Counted from the first letter of the stretch, positions 1-9,413 are shown. The stretch is 64,000 nucleotides of DNA from Bacteroidales bacterium (GCA_016926235.1 JAFGOZ010000028.1:62001-126000); one strand, 5' to 3'. Numbers and translations are program-made. Notes: generated from the letters alone by a model not told the origin.

Positions 1-2
1 AC

Positions 3-662
3 TTTAAAGAATATGAAATAATACCCAACCGGATGTTCTTAATGAATCCCGGGCAAATACATAATTGGTCATATTCAAGTAACACTAAGGGTTATATACT
101 TTTGGTGGACAAATTTTTTTTTCAATTTGAGAATTATAATATGCCGTTTGTGGATGTTTCTGATGAGTTCCGGTCGATGATTCATTCCTTCTGGAATTTT
201 CAGATACAACAATGCCAAAAAAAAGATGAGATAACTGAAAAGTCTGCCCAAAATGGGATGGCCTTTTTTAATGATGTAATAACCCGGATTATTGCAGAAA
301 ATAATTATAAGCCACCGCAAATACCCAGTGAAATTGAAAACTTAATGGTTCTCATTTCGGAAAATCTTTCCGGGAATTTACTTGTTAATGATTATGCTGA
401 TTTGTTACATATTCCCGTTGACAAACTCAATGATATGTGTAAATCAAGTATGGGATTAACAACTAAACAATTAATTATTGAGCAGCAAATTACCGAAGCC
501 AAACGTCTTTTATTTTTTACTACCCTTTCGGTTAAAGAAATAGCTTATAAATTAGGATTTGAAGACAGCTCATATTTTTCTCGCTTGTTTAAAAACAAAA
601 CAAACAATACGCCAAATGCTTTTAGAGAAAAAGTACCGGAAAAACAGAAAAAAGTCCTGTGA
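3..662 (+). CDS. AraC-family transcriptional regulator, 5'-truncated by window edge
   Basis: The frame is open from base 3 with no start before it, so the gene begins outside the window and only about 219 C-terminal residues are visible. The left part looks like the end of an AraC cupin-type sensor domain. The last 100 residues form the two helix-turn-helix units of an AraC DNA-binding domain: a first unit around DYADLLHIPVDKLNDM and a second with SVKEIAYKLGFEDSSYFSRLFK followed by TPNAFRE, the classic family signature. It is a cytoplasmic activator or repressor whose ligand cannot be told. It sits 40 bp upstream of two co-directional genes for secreted proteins, which are its most likely local targets (inference). 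Confidence 0.9.
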   Translation, partial: FKEYEIIPNRMFLMNPGQIHNWSYSSNTKGYILLVDKFFFQFENYNMPFVDVSDEFRSMIHSFWNFQIQQCQKKDEITEKSAQNGMAFFNDVITRIIAENNYKPPQIPSEIENLMVLISENLSGNLLVNDYADLLHIPVDKLNDMCKSSMGLTTKQLIIEQQITEAKRLLFFTTLSVKEIAYKLGFEDSSYFSRLFKNKTNNTPNAFREKVPEKQKKVL

Positions 663-702
663 TGATTTAAAGCCTCCATCCTATTTTTGAGGCAAAAAAA
701 TC

Positions 703-1170
703 ATGAAAAATTTATTTTTATTAACTTTAGTTATTATGCTTTCTTTTAATGTGAAAGGTCAAAGTCAACCTGAAAATAGTATAGATACAATTAAATCTCA
801 AAGGTATATGCAAGGTTGGGAAAAACTAAGTGCGATTGACGGGAAAGCCGGTCAACAGGTAATTCAAAGCCTGGAGGGGATATCACCCGATTTAGGCAGA
901 TATGTAATAGAATATCCTTTTGGTGATGTATACAATCGAGATATATTAAATGACAGGGAACGGGAAATTGCTGTAGTAGCGGCACTTACTGCCCTTGGTA
1001 ATGCAAAACCCCAACTTAAAGTACATATAAATGCTGCATTGAACGTAGGTGTTAACCCTGAAGAATTGAAAGAGATTATGATCTTGATGAGCGTTTACTC
1101 CGGATTTCCAACCGCCCTTAATGGAACATTTGCTTTAGATGAAGTACTAAAGGAAAGATCAGCGGAGTAA
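703..1170 (+). CDS. Secreted carboxymuconolactone decarboxylase (CMD)-like protein
   Basis: This 155-residue protein has an N-terminal signal peptide (cleavage after about residue 19, VKGQ) followed by one CMD/AhpD-fold domain. Residues 70-150 carry the family pattern REREIAVVAALTALG, then LKVHINAALNVG with His108, then ELKEIMILMSVYSGFPTALN. The CxxC pair of AhpD peroxidases is absent, so it resembles the gamma-CMD/YurZ-type branch rather than a thiol peroxidase. Export is unusual for a fold normally found in the cytoplasm. It follows the AraC gene and precedes an esterase by 26 bp, so the two probably form one transcript. A TATTTTTG box at 682-689 could be a promoter -7 element. The substrate is unknown. 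Confidence 0.8.
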   Translation: MKNLFLLTLVIMLSFNVKGQSQPENSIDTIKSQRYMQGWEKLSAIDGKAGQQVIQSLEGISPDLGRYVIEYPFGDVYNRDILNDREREIAVVAALTALGNAKPQLKVHINAALNVGVNPEELKEIMILMSVYSGFPTALNGTFALDEVLKERSAE

Positions 1171-1196
1171 ATAGCAATTGAAAAATATAGTAAGAA

Positions 1197-2312
1197 ATGA
1201 ATTATTATAGCAGAAAAATGAAAATAGTAGTCGGTGTATTGTTATTGACAATAAACATCAACATTGTAAAAGCCCAGACGGATGCAAACTGGAAATTTGA
1301 TACAATAGAAGCCCCATCCCTTGAAGGCAATTTACTTGAGGATGAAGCAAGCCGTTTAGTTGAAGTTTATCTGCCGGCGTCCTATTATAAATCTGATAAA
1401 AGGTATCCGGTAGTCTACTGTTTATCGGGATATAATAGCCGGAATAGAAAACCTGATTACAAAGTGAAACCGCATAAGCAGCTTATGGATGAGAAAATTG
1501 AAAACAATATGCTAAATGAAATGATTGTTGTTTTTATTAGCGGCAGCAATCGCCTTCGGGGCAGTTTTTATGTAAATTCTCCTGTTACAGGCAACTGGGC
1601 AGATTTTATTACAAAAGATGTAGTTGATTATATTGACCATAATTACCGAACGTTAGTAACTAAAGAATCACGGAGTATAATTGGCAGTTCCATGGGAGGA
1701 TATGGTGCCTTAAATTTAAGCATGCTATATCCTGATGTTTTTTGTGCAGGCTACGGAATCAGCCCGGGATTATATACCGATAAGGGATTTGAAAACAGTC
1801 AGATTTTAAATAGTGAGGGGAATATTAAATCAACCCTTGAGGTAATCGAGATGTTTAGCACACTTACAAAAATAGAAGCTCATAAAGCATTTCAAGCGTT
1901 TTTAGATACCTGTACAAACAGGACATTGTTTTTTACTATGGCCTATGGAGCCGCTCATGCTCCCAATATTAACAAAGCACCCTATTTTTATTTTCCTATA
2001 AAAATTGTTGGTAATGATACCATCATTGATGAAGAAATCTGGAGTTTATGGCAAAACGGATTTGGTGGCATTGAACAGGAGATTGAAAGGTACAGAAGTA
2101 ACCTTGAGCAATTAAAAGTATATGGTATTGCATGCGGATATAATGATGGACACAAGTGGCTTTATAATGGATGTGTATATTATGCTGACAAACTAAAAGA
2201 AAATCACATAAGCCATGATTTTTATTTACATCAGGGCACTCATACAAGTAATACAATTGATGTAATGATTAACCATGTACTACCAATATTGTCGAATGTA
2301 ATGCAAAATTAA
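1197..2312 (+). CDS. Secreted alpha/beta-hydrolase, esterase D/enterochelin-esterase-like
   Basis: This 371-residue protein of the putative esterase family (PF00756) starts with a signal peptide ending near residue 26 (VKAQ). A second Met at residue 8 (position 1218) is an equally good start. The nucleophile elbow is G163-S-S165-M-G167, with Ser165 the predicted nucleophile. HQGTHTSN near residues 345-352 supplies the likely catalytic His; the acid was not assigned. Relatives include S-formylglutathione hydrolase, feruloyl esterases and siderophore esterases, all of which hydrolyse ester bonds. The signal peptide places this one in the periplasm or outside the cell. It is co-directional with the CMD-like gene 26 bp upstream. 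The exact substrate cannot be read from sequence. Confidence 0.85.
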   Translation: MNYYSRKMKIVVGVLLLTININIVKAQTDANWKFDTIEAPSLEGNLLEDEASRLVEVYLPASYYKSDKRYPVVYCLSGYNSRNRKPDYKVKPHKQLMDEKIENNMLNEMIVVFISGSNRLRGSFYVNSPVTGNWADFITKDVVDYIDHNYRTLVTKESRSIIGSSMGGYGALNLSMLYPDVFCAGYGISPGLYTDKGFENSQILNSEGNIKSTLEVIEMFSTLTKIEAHKAFQAFLDTCTNRTLFFTMAYGAAHAPNINKAPYFYFPIKIVGNDTIIDEEIWSLWQNGFGGIEQEIERYRSNLEQLKVYGIACGYNDGHKWLYNGCVYYADKLKENHISHDFYLHQGTHTSNTIDVMINHVLPILSNVMQN

Positions 2313-2505
2313 ATCACTAATACTAATGTAGGGGGAAGTATAAATAATAGCTTCTTAAAATTTTTCATATTGCACTTCTGTCAGGATCAAAGAAATGGAA
2401 GTAATGAAAAAAATTGTTAATGCAAATGAGTCGATCATTCCATTTGAAAGTTACATTACTGTTCATAAAATTGAGGCACAGGTACAAATATTTAGTTGAA
2501 AAATG

Positions 2506-2513
2506 TAAATTTG
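2506..2513 (+). promoter_or_regulatory. Candidate Bacteroidota promoter -7 box (TAAATTTG)
   Basis: TAAATTTG matches the Bacteroidota sigma-ABfr -7 consensus TAnnTTTG and lies 55 bp before the aminotransferase start. No good TTTG -33 element is seen at 19-21 bp upstream, so the call rests on one box. Confidence 0.35.
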
Positions 2514-2568
2514 TCGACAGTACCCGATCAAAATAAAACAGTGATTAAAATTTCGAATATTTGAAAAT

Positions 2569-3822
2569 ATGTTGGCCTTAGCAAATTCATTTAAAAATGG
2601 TGTTACTTCATCGCCTATCAGGCGAATAATGGAGATGGCGAGTTCCGCTAACCTGGTAAAAATGGGATTAAACCCGGATGATGCCATATCTTTTGCCGGC
2701 GGTTGGGTAAACCATGAAGCCCCGGAAGAACTTCGCCAGGAATACGAAAAAATTATCCGTGACCGTACTTTATTTCACAAAACGGGAGGTTACAGTCCTT
2801 CGGATGGTAGCCCTGAGCTGAAAAAAGCGTTGCTCGATTTTGATTCTCAGCTTTACAATATCCATTCGATAACCGAAGAAAACATAATTATTGGTCAAAG
2901 TTCAACCCAATTGTCTTTTTCGTTATTTAAGGTATTGCTTAATCCTGAGGATAAGATCGTTCTGTTCGATCCCGCATATGCAAATTACCCCGAGCAGGTA
3001 AAAATGTGCCGGAGTGCACAAAAGATTATAAATTTTCCGGTTTTTGATGCTAAAAAATGGGCATTTGCTGAAGATGAAAACGCGCTTGCTGCCGAATTTG
3101 AGCTCTTCATGGAGAGAGAAAAACCAAAATTAGTACTATTCTCAAGTCCTGACAACCCAACCGGCATGATGTTACCAGATTTATTTGTAAAAAAATTGCT
3201 GGATTGTACACTTCAATACGATTGCTATGTGGCTATTGATTTTGCTTATTATACTTTTCGATACGGGAAAGAACTTCCGGCATACTTTTCTTATACACCT
3301 GAGCATTATCCAAACTTGATAAAAATATTCTCAAACTCAAAATGGTGCCGCGGTCTCGGCCGAAGATTGGGCTGGCTCGTTGCTTCAAAATCCATTATTG
3401 AATCACTAAAAGTAGTACAACAAACCGTAATCCTGTGCCCTGATACTATCCATGAAATGGCTATGACAAATTATATTAATAAAGGTTTGAAGGATGGTTC
3501 CATAAGCGAATACCTGCAAAAAACCAACGATGAGTATGAAAGTGCTGCAAAATTTACATGCCATTGCATAGAAAAATATCTCTCATCAAGATTTACAATA
3601 CCGGATGGCGGTTTGTATTCAGTTGTTGATGTCGGTATGGATGGAGATACTTTTGTTGAAAATATCCTTAAAAAAACGGGTGTTATATTTGTGCCCGGAG
3701 GAGGATTTGGAAAATCCCTGAAGAATGGGATCCGCATTTCATTTGGCCCGTTGGTTTACAATAAAGAAAAAATTGAAGAAGGGTTTCAACGGGTTGCGAA
3801 AGTATACGAAAAAATTTGTTAG
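2569..3822 (+). CDS. PLP-dependent aminotransferase, class I/II
   Basis: This 417-residue fold-type I aminotransferase carries the expected active-site set: N196 in the NPTG motif (196-199), D224 in VAIDFAYY, the Schiff-base lysine K258 in SNSK, R266 in the GRRLGW segment, and R389 in GIRISFGP for the substrate carboxylate. It is cytoplasmic and predicted to transfer an amino group from an amino acid to a 2-oxo acid through pyridoxal phosphate. Full-length members are about 390-430 residues, so it looks complete. Its substrate is not assigned. The next gene, a GNAT acetyltransferase 55 bp downstream, reads the same way, and a strong hairpin closes the pair, so they may act in one amino-acid modification pathway (inference). 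Confidence 0.88.
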   Translation: MLALANSFKNGVTSSPIRRIMEMASSANLVKMGLNPDDAISFAGGWVNHEAPEELRQEYEKIIRDRTLFHKTGGYSPSDGSPELKKALLDFDSQLYNIHSITEENIIIGQSSTQLSFSLFKVLLNPEDKIVLFDPAYANYPEQVKMCRSAQKIINFPVFDAKKWAFAEDENALAAEFELFMEREKPKLVLFSSPDNPTGMMLPDLFVKKLLDCTLQYDCYVAIDFAYYTFRYGKELPAYFSYTPEHYPNLIKIFSNSKWCRGLGRRLGWLVASKSIIESLKVVQQTVILCPDTIHEMAMTNYINKGLKDGSISEYLQKTNDEYESAAKFTCHCIEKYLSSRFTIPDGGLYSVVDVGMDGDTFVENILKKTGVIFVPGGGFGKSLKNGIRISFGPLVYNKEKIEEGFQRVAKVYEKIC

Positions 3823-3877
3823 CCTGCCTGGATTGCTGAACTGTATTTTACCAATTCCGAACTTATGAAGAAAAAAT

Positions 3878-4684
3878 ATGTTGAAGTTCACACCTGTAAC
3901 TTATAAGGATTTAGTTTCTGTAAAAGAATTACAGCCTGATGGTTGGCCTGATATAACAGATGCTTTTTTAAAGTATATTTCATGGGAATATTGTTATTCG
4001 GTAAAAGTAACTGATGATGAAAATCTTGTTGGCCTGGGTACTTACATAGTCTTTGAAAAAACCGCATGGCTGGCACATATTATTGTTCATAAAGATCATA
4101 GAAAACAGGGCATCGGATTTCAGATTGTAGAGTATTTGATGAAACGTCTTGAAGAAATATCCGTTCAAACCATATTGCTGATTGCTACCGAACTTGGTGA
4201 ACCGGTATATAAAAAGGCAGGATTCATGGTAGTATCCGATTATATATCGTTAAAAAAAGATCAAAACCGGGAAATTCATCCTGATTGTACAAAAATACAG
4301 CCATACTCAAATAAGTATTACAACGATGTAATGAAAATGGACTTTCGAATTACCGGGGAAAAGCGTGAATGGCTTATAAAAGAGCACTTGGATAAAGCCC
4401 TGATTTATGTTGAAAATGAAATCCTGAAAGGTATTTATCTGCCTGATTTGGGCGAAGGGGCTATTTATACTGATAGTACTCATGCAGGAATAGATCTGAT
4501 GCAAATGAAATATGTCAGCACCGACAAGGCAGTTATTCCAGCTGAGAATATGGCAGGTATTGAGTTTTTACTCAATAATGGTTTTATCCATAATGGCATT
4601 AAAGGAAAACGAATGATTTATGGCAATGATATTGCCTGGAAACCGGAAGGATTTTTTAGTCGGATTGGGGGAAATTTAGGGTAA
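3878..4684 (+). CDS. GNAT-family N-acetyltransferase with C-terminal YitH-type second domain
   Basis: Residues 1-130 form a GNAT domain with acetyl-CoA pyrophosphate-binding motif A: HIIVHKDHRKQGIG, where R75-x-x-G78-x-G80 is the core. The remaining about 130 residues, with EREWLIKEHLDK-like helices and a late GIEFLLNNGF segment, resemble the second acetyltransferase-like domain of YitH/HolE proteins (Acetyltransf_18). The predicted reaction is transfer of acetyl from acetyl-CoA to an amine; the acceptor is unknown. It follows the aminotransferase by 55 bp with no terminator between them and ends 51 bp before a perfect hairpin, so a two-gene operon is likely. It is 268 residues, cytoplasmic, with no signal peptide. 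Confidence 0.8.
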   Translation: MLKFTPVTYKDLVSVKELQPDGWPDITDAFLKYISWEYCYSVKVTDDENLVGLGTYIVFEKTAWLAHIIVHKDHRKQGIGFQIVEYLMKRLEEISVQTILLIATELGEPVYKKAGFMVVSDYISLKKDQNREIHPDCTKIQPYSNKYYNDVMKMDFRITGEKREWLIKEHLDKALIYVENEILKGIYLPDLGEGAIYTDSTHAGIDLMQMKYVSTDKAVIPAENMAGIEFLLNNGFIHNGIKGKRMIYGNDIAWKPEGFFSRIGGNLG

Positions 4685-4734
4685 AATGCAGTGTTTTCAA
4701 TATATTTTTAAAATCAGGACTGAATAATTAAGGA

Positions 4735-4776
4735 CTGACGGAATCTGATTTCAAATAATAAATCAGATTCCGTCAG
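4735..4776. terminator. Bidirectional hairpin terminator between convergent genes
   Basis: A perfect 17-bp inverted repeat, CTGACGGAATCTGATTT at 4735-4751 and its exact complement at 4760-4776, encloses an 8-base AT loop. It lies between the convergent GNAT gene (ends 4684) and the lectin lipoprotein gene (ends 4789), where a shared terminator is expected. The flanks are AT-rich but have no long T-run. Confidence 0.75.
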
Positions 4777-4788
4777 TATTATACTAAA

Positions 4789-5559
4789 TTATTCAGGATT
4801 AACCGCTGTTTCTATTAACCCGGGATATTCCTCCAGGTCATTAATATCATTCCAGAGGCCTGCTTCATATGCCCCACCATTTACCATCACCTGACAATAA
4901 TCTTCTTCCCTGTCGGTTCCGTAACCGGTATCATTACCAGGTGCTTCCGGACCCCAGTTGGTATAGGTTGAAGTGGATCCATCCACCCATACCCATATTC
5001 CTTCTGTCCCGGCATCCGTGTATCCAATATGTAAAGCATTATAGCCAAAGTCATTGGTAACATCGCCAAAATTACTAATAATCCAATTGTTTTCGGCTTC
5101 ATCATTAATAATCACCAGGGTGCCTCCAAAAGTTTCAGCAATTTCCTCTGCCTTAGACCAATTAGTAGATGAGATGGATGCATAATAATGATTATTGGCA
5201 GGGTTTAATTTCCATTCGGATATGTCTATGCCTTCCATCCAAATTGCATAAAAAGTTATATCTTCCGTGATAGAAAAAGTAGTTGATGGGAAATAGGGTC
5301 TTGTAGTACCACTTGCAGACTTGCACCAGCCTCCGAATGTATGGCCGGTTTTTACCAGGTCACCCGTGTTGTCTAAAACTGTAACCGTAGCCCCTTCTTC
5401 ATATATTGTATTGTCTACAGGTACAGTCCCTCCGGTATTGCCATTTCCATTGTACGTTACCGTAAATGAGCTGTCTTCTTTTTTACAACTAAAGAGGGCT
5501 ATTGTCCCCAAAATCGCTGCTGCTACAATAAAATTTCTTTTCTTCATTTTCATCATCAA
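4789..5559 (-). CDS. Surface lipoprotein with Listeria-Bacteroides repeat and C-type lectin domain
   Basis: This 256-residue lipoprotein has lipobox ALFSC with C25 as the lipidated cysteine. Residues about 33-108 form one Listeria-Bacteroides (Flg_new/InlB B) beta-grasp repeat: FTVTYNGNGNTGG, then HTFGGWCKSASG and ITFYAIW. Residues about 116-250 form a C-type lectin-like domain, with WSKAEEIAETFGGTLVIINDE, then WVDGSTSTYTNW, then the conserved LWND motif near the end. Such domains bind carbohydrate or protein ligands, so an adhesin or glycan-capture role is likely. Ca2+ dependence is not certain. The gene may start at Met1, Met3, Met5 or so of the MMMKMKK run; the lipobox fits any of them. 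It lies next to a T9SS polysaccharide-lyase-like gene on the same strand. Confidence 0.82.
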   Translation of the reverse strand: MMMKMKKRNFIVAAAILGTIALFSCKKEDSSFTVTYNGNGNTGGTVPVDNTIYEEGATVTVLDNTGDLVKTGHTFGGWCKSASGTTRPYFPSTTFSITEDITFYAIWMEGIDISEWKLNPANNHYYASISSTNWSKAEEIAETFGGTLVIINDEAENNWIISNFGDVTNDFGYNALHIGYTDAGTEGIWVWVDGSTSTYTNWGPEAPGNDTGYGTDREEDYCQVMVNGGAYEAGLWNDINDLEEYPGLIETAVNPE

Positions 5560-5690
5560 TAGTTTTCGTTACTAATTCGTTTATTGTATTTTAAAAATAA
5601 CATTAATATCTTTATTAACAAACTCAACATCGATAGCTGATTTCAGAATGATGGTAATGAGGGTGCCTGAAAGGTATTGTAAAACCCGTG

Positions 5691-8498
5691 CTATTCCTTA
5701 ATGAACCGTATCGTATGCTTTTCTTTATCAATAATAAGGGTTAATATATAAAAACCCTGATCAAGATACGAAATGTTTATGATGGCTTTATCCTGTAATA
5801 TAATTTCTTCTTTTTGCATAATTGATCCCAGCATATCATAAATTTCAACCGTTCCTCTTTCACTTCCTTTCCCGGTGTACTTTATTGTAAGTACATCATT
5901 TGCAGGATTAGGATAACATGAAATGGTATTAGCATCAAGACGAGGTACGACAATATTCACCGGTCCGTTAGTGTCGTATTTTACCCATGAGTTGTAAGCA
6001 TCCAGTGCCCCATCCTTTATTATTGCTGCTCCGATAGTACGTGTCATTTCGGAGCCTTCCCCATCTGTTACGGTTGCATCAAAGGAGGCCATGCCAGGCT
6101 CATTCGGTATAAATTCTGCCCATTTTGTATTTCCAAGAATAGTTACATTTGCATTTGTCACATTGGAAATACTATACACTGGGTTATTCGTAAATCCCCT
6201 AAAAACCTGTTGCATATCGATATAAACGATAGTATCGGTATTTGTAAAAAAGTGCAGTTGGGACATCCAGTAGAGATAGTTATCAATATTGGTATATCCG
6301 TCCTGGTCATCATCCGCGTTGGCATCTGAAAAGTCATTTAAGGCGGAATTGGTATCCAGGCCATGGAGAGACTCCCACCATCCGGGGAGGCCATCATGGT
6401 CCATGTCCCAGCTGTCAGGACGGGTAAAGGAAGGATAACTTTCAAAGCCTCCAACATCGCTTTGTGAGTCAGGCAATCCCGGAAGTCCGGATATACTTCC
6501 CGTGTAAGTATATGTACCATTCAGGGTTTCATCAACAATACGCAGATCATGGTTGTCAAATACGGGTTGGGTGCAGCCAACATCTGACAGTACCTGTTTA
6601 TAGGCATCTTTAGCGCTGTGGATAACTGCCCATGAATCGAAGAATGGCTCATTCACCCAGGGATCGACAGAATAAGGAGGGCCGTATAATATGCGGCCAT
6701 CTTCCTGGTTGGTTTCATCGAAAAAGCCGGGCATAACATTCCCGCTAAAGAAATATCGCTGAGAACCTCCGAAGTCCGTATCATGTTCTGCCATCAGGGC
6801 ATGGTTAGCCGTATCGTTCATGGCAGAGCCCGGTTTGTAGTAATTGTTCACGAAGTTAACCTCCATAGCACCTCCTTCACAGGTACGTGCGCTCCAGTTA
6901 TACACTACATTGTTGAAAATATCAAGGCGGCCTTTATAGTAAGCATTTGCATCAAGGCCTCCTGCAAGGCTCCAGTTACGGGCAAAACAATGTGCCAGCA
7001 GGTTGTGATGAAAACTTCCAATATCTCCGCCAATACTTGCAGCAAAACCATGAGGGGTACCTGCCGGATAATTTGTATGTCCGGCAATGTTAAGTGCTTC
7101 AGATATCAGTGTCTTTTGTAAAGATATATTATGGGCTTCGCGCGAACTGAATCCTTCGTCAATAGTCCAGCTAATGGAGCTGTGATCGATAATGCAATGA
7201 TCGCTTCCCTGCATACCCATGCCATCGTAAGTAGTTCCCGATCCAACCCGTACTCTCAGGTTTTGAATTACCACATCTTCTGCCCCGCTCAAGCCAAATG
7301 GTGCACCCGTAATGCAAATTCCTTTGCCCGGTGCAGTCTGGCCTGCAATGGTAATATCATTTTGTGTAAGGGTGAGTCGCGCGTCTAAATGTATAATACC
7401 CGACACTTTGAATACTATCGTCCTGGGACCCTGAACATCTTCAACAGCCCAGCGAAAACTACCGTAGGGACCTTCACCATCAAGGAGATTTGTTACTTCT
7501 ACCACCCTTCCTCCACGGCCACCTTTCGCATAGCGACCATAGCCCTCTGCACCCGGGAAAGCAATTTGACGGGGACTAAAAGACCAGATGTATCCTTTCA
7601 GGGTATCGCCGCCATCGTCTACTTCGTCAATTCTCCAGTAATAGGTGTTAAGACTGTATAAGCCCGTTACTGTATAAAAGGTATCAGTTATGGTTCCTTT
7701 GTATTGAGGTGATTCAATTGTTGCAGAATCTATTGCATCTTCATCTTCTCCAAAATAAACGATATGGGATACCGAATTTAATCCGGGCCTCCAATGCATC
7801 TGTACTGACCCGTCATCCCCATCGACATGTTTGTCCCAGTTGGCAGGAAAAGGATCTGATGCAAGCTGCTTTGGATTTAAGGTATTTATTTCGAAACCAT
7901 TGATATTTACATTTTTATTAGTGGCGGATGAGGATGTCTCTGCAGCAAATAGTATTACAACATCCTGTCCCGCAACCACATCAACGGCAAGGTATACAGT
8001 AGGTACCTCATAGATAAAGACAGCCCGGTTGCTGGGCATCAGGTCATCAACTACCTGGGTGCCGTTAAGGTAAACATCTATGGGGCTAAAAGTATATTTG
8101 TCAGGATTATGAAAGGTATTATGATAAGTAAGAATTGTATTTTTTCCCTCGGGCAGACCGCTAATACGCATTTCAACCTGTGATCCGCTGTTGCCGTCAC
8201 TTACTTCCAGACCATCGTTTGCCAATCGTGCATACCAGGGAGCCTGTATACCGGCTTTGTACCATTCATAGATAAGGTTGTGACCTGAAGGTTGAATGCA
8301 GGTAAATGTTACAGTGACACCTTCGAATGTATTGCTTACCGGGTTACCCTGGTTAATTACCCAGGAGGTATATCCCGGCTCATTCACTTCGGTAAGCGAC
8401 CTGCCACCCTCGTTGAGGTCTACTTTGATAACTGGTTTTTGAGCATAAATTTGATGGGTAACAATGCAAATAATACTTAAACCAAATAATTTCCTCAT
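5691..8498 (-). CDS. T9SS-secreted pectate-lyase-like multidomain protein
   Basis: Met18 of the longest frame (8498) is preferred as start because it directly precedes a signal peptide, MRKLFGLSIICIVTHQIYAQ; the 8549 start would add a charged leader. The protein has about 935 residues. In order they are: a carbohydrate-binding/malectin-like N-terminal module, a fibronectin III-like module, a right-handed beta-helix of the PL1 pectate lyase family opening with AFPGAEGYGRYAKGG and RTIVFKVSGIIHL, an acidic DxDxDG-rich Ca2+-binding stretch (DMDHDGLPGWWESLHGLD and ADDDQDGYTN), and a T9SS type A sorting domain at the C terminus starting at CYPNPANDVLTIKY. It is predicted to be exported, anchored or released by T9SS, and to cleave pectin-like polyuronates. 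The exact substrate is not proven. Confidence 0.85.
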   Translation of the reverse strand: MRKLFGLSIICIVTHQIYAQKPVIKVDLNEGGRSLTEVNEPGYTSWVINQGNPVSNTFEGVTVTFTCIQPSGHNLIYEWYKAGIQAPWYARLANDGLEVSDGNSGSQVEMRISGLPEGKNTILTYHNTFHNPDKYTFSPIDVYLNGTQVVDDLMPSNRAVFIYEVPTVYLAVDVVAGQDVVILFAAETSSSATNKNVNINGFEINTLNPKQLASDPFPANWDKHVDGDDGSVQMHWRPGLNSVSHIVYFGEDEDAIDSATIESPQYKGTITDTFYTVTGLYSLNTYYWRIDEVDDGGDTLKGYIWSFSPRQIAFPGAEGYGRYAKGGRGGRVVEVTNLLDGEGPYGSFRWAVEDVQGPRTIVFKVSGIIHLDARLTLTQNDITIAGQTAPGKGICITGAPFGLSGAEDVVIQNLRVRVGSGTTYDGMGMQGSDHCIIDHSSISWTIDEGFSSREAHNISLQKTLISEALNIAGHTNYPAGTPHGFAASIGGDIGSFHHNLLAHCFARNWSLAGGLDANAYYKGRLDIFNNVVYNWSARTCEGGAMEVNFVNNYYKPGSAMNDTANHALMAEHDTDFGGSQRYFFSGNVMPGFFDETNQEDGRILYGPPYSVDPWVNEPFFDSWAVIHSAKDAYKQVLSDVGCTQPVFDNHDLRIVDETLNGTYTYTGSISGLPGLPDSQSDVGGFESYPSFTRPDSWDMDHDGLPGWWESLHGLDTNSALNDFSDANADDDQDGYTNIDNYLYWMSQLHFFTNTDTIVYIDMQQVFRGFTNNPVYSISNVTNANVTILGNTKWAEFIPNEPGMASFDATVTDGEGSEMTRTIGAAIIKDGALDAYNSWVKYDTNGPVNIVVPRLDANTISCYPNPANDVLTIKYTGKGSERGTVEIYDMLGSIMQKEEIILQDKAIINISYLDQGFYILTLIIDKEKHTIRFIKE

Positions 8499-8605
8499 CC
8501 CGATCTTATCTATTTTAATATTCCGGACGAACTTCCTGTATGTACTCATCTTATTGTTTGTTATGACTGGTCAAGAACTACTATTAATCGCGGGTTTTAT
8601 TGTAG

Positions 8606-8613
8606 CAAAAATA
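8606..8613 (-). promoter_or_regulatory. Candidate promoter -7 box (TATTTTTG) for the pectate-lyase-like gene
   Basis: On the minus strand TATTTTTG matches TAnnTTTG, 108 bp before the preferred start at 8498. No clear -33 TTTG is present. Confidence 0.35.
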
Positions 8614-8663
8614 GGAAAAATATTAGAGGTTGATAACGTTTTGTGATAAAGGACAAAATATAA

Positions 8664-9413
8664 TCATATCCAACCGAGGCATTTTTTCAGACAAGAACCC
8701 AGTAAAAAAATGCCGGATAGCAGGGTAATTATGACTATTCCTTTATAAAAAGCAGCGAGGGGCACTTTTTTATTTAAATACTTCCCCAATTGGAGACTTG
8801 CCAAAAGCACGGGAAGAGAAAACGCAAATAATTTAAATGTTATCGGGTATACGACACCAATTTTAATATAATCGAACATGGCTACTGATGCAGTAATAAT
8901 GCTAAACCAGGCAAAAGTGAAACGAAAATGTTGTGAATCGATTTTTATGGATGTTAAAAATAATGCTAAAGGTGGTCCGCTAACAGACATGCTCCCTCCA
9001 AGAAAACCACTTATAAAACCGGCAATGGAGAATCCTCTTCGCAGTTTATGTACTTTAAACCGGAATCCTGTGAGAAATAGAATGGAGAGGATTACTAAAA
9101 CTACTGCACAAACAGTTTTTAACCAAAACTCATGCATGTATTTAAGCATAACAGTACCCAAAAATACACCAATTATACCTGTGAATGATAATAACAGAAT
9201 TCTTTTATTGAGTTTGAGCCCTTTTGACAGAACAATAATCTGGATAGACGAAAATAAGTTGAACAGGGTAAGTAATGGAATAAGGGTTTTAATAGGAATA
9301 AAATGAGCTAACAAAGGCAGGGAAAAAAGGGCAAAACCAAACCCGGTAGTACCTTTCACAATACCAGAAATAAAAACTACGATAAAAATGATGATCCAGG
9401 TTTCAACGGGCAT
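8664..9413 (-). CDS. TauE/SafE (TSUP) family membrane permease
   Basis: This 249-residue integral membrane protein has about eight hydrophobic helices arranged as two similar halves. Each half holds a glycine-rich TSUP signature: GIVKGTTGFGFALFSLPLL near residues 17-35 and GFISGFLGGSMSVSGPPLALFL near 132-153. Family members export or import sulfite, sulfoacetate, taurine-derived or other small organic anions across the inner membrane. The substrate cannot be deduced here. It stands alone between two divergently read regions, with a short gap to the pectate-lyase-like gene on the same strand. A TATCTTTA box about 30 bp upstream is one mismatch from the usual -7 element. Confidence 0.85.
   Translation of the reverse strand: MPVETWIIIFIVVFISGIVKGTTGFGFALFSLPLLAHFIPIKTLIPLLTLFNLFSSIQIIVLSKGLKLNKRILLLSFTGIIGVFLGTVMLKYMHEFWLKTVCAVVLVILSILFLTGFRFKVHKLRRGFSIAGFISGFLGGSMSVSGPPLALFLTSIKIDSQHFRFTFAWFSIITASVAMFDYIKIGVVYPITFKLFAFSLPVLLASLQLGKYLNKKVPLAAFYKGIVIITLLSGIFLLGSCLKKCLGWI

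Noticed and set aside
672..693. GCCTC/GAGGC hairpin after the AraC gene as its terminator
   Set aside because: Only a 5-bp stem, and it is followed by an A-run, not a T-run, on the plus strand; the TATTTTTG inside it is as likely a promoter box.
6783..7661. Several plus-strand frames antisense to the pectate-lyase-like gene
   Set aside because: They overlap a long multidomain coding gene and show no coding signal of their own.
8878..9306. A 142-codon plus-strand frame antisense to the TauE gene
   Set aside because: Shadow of a membrane-protein gene; no signal, start context or domain.
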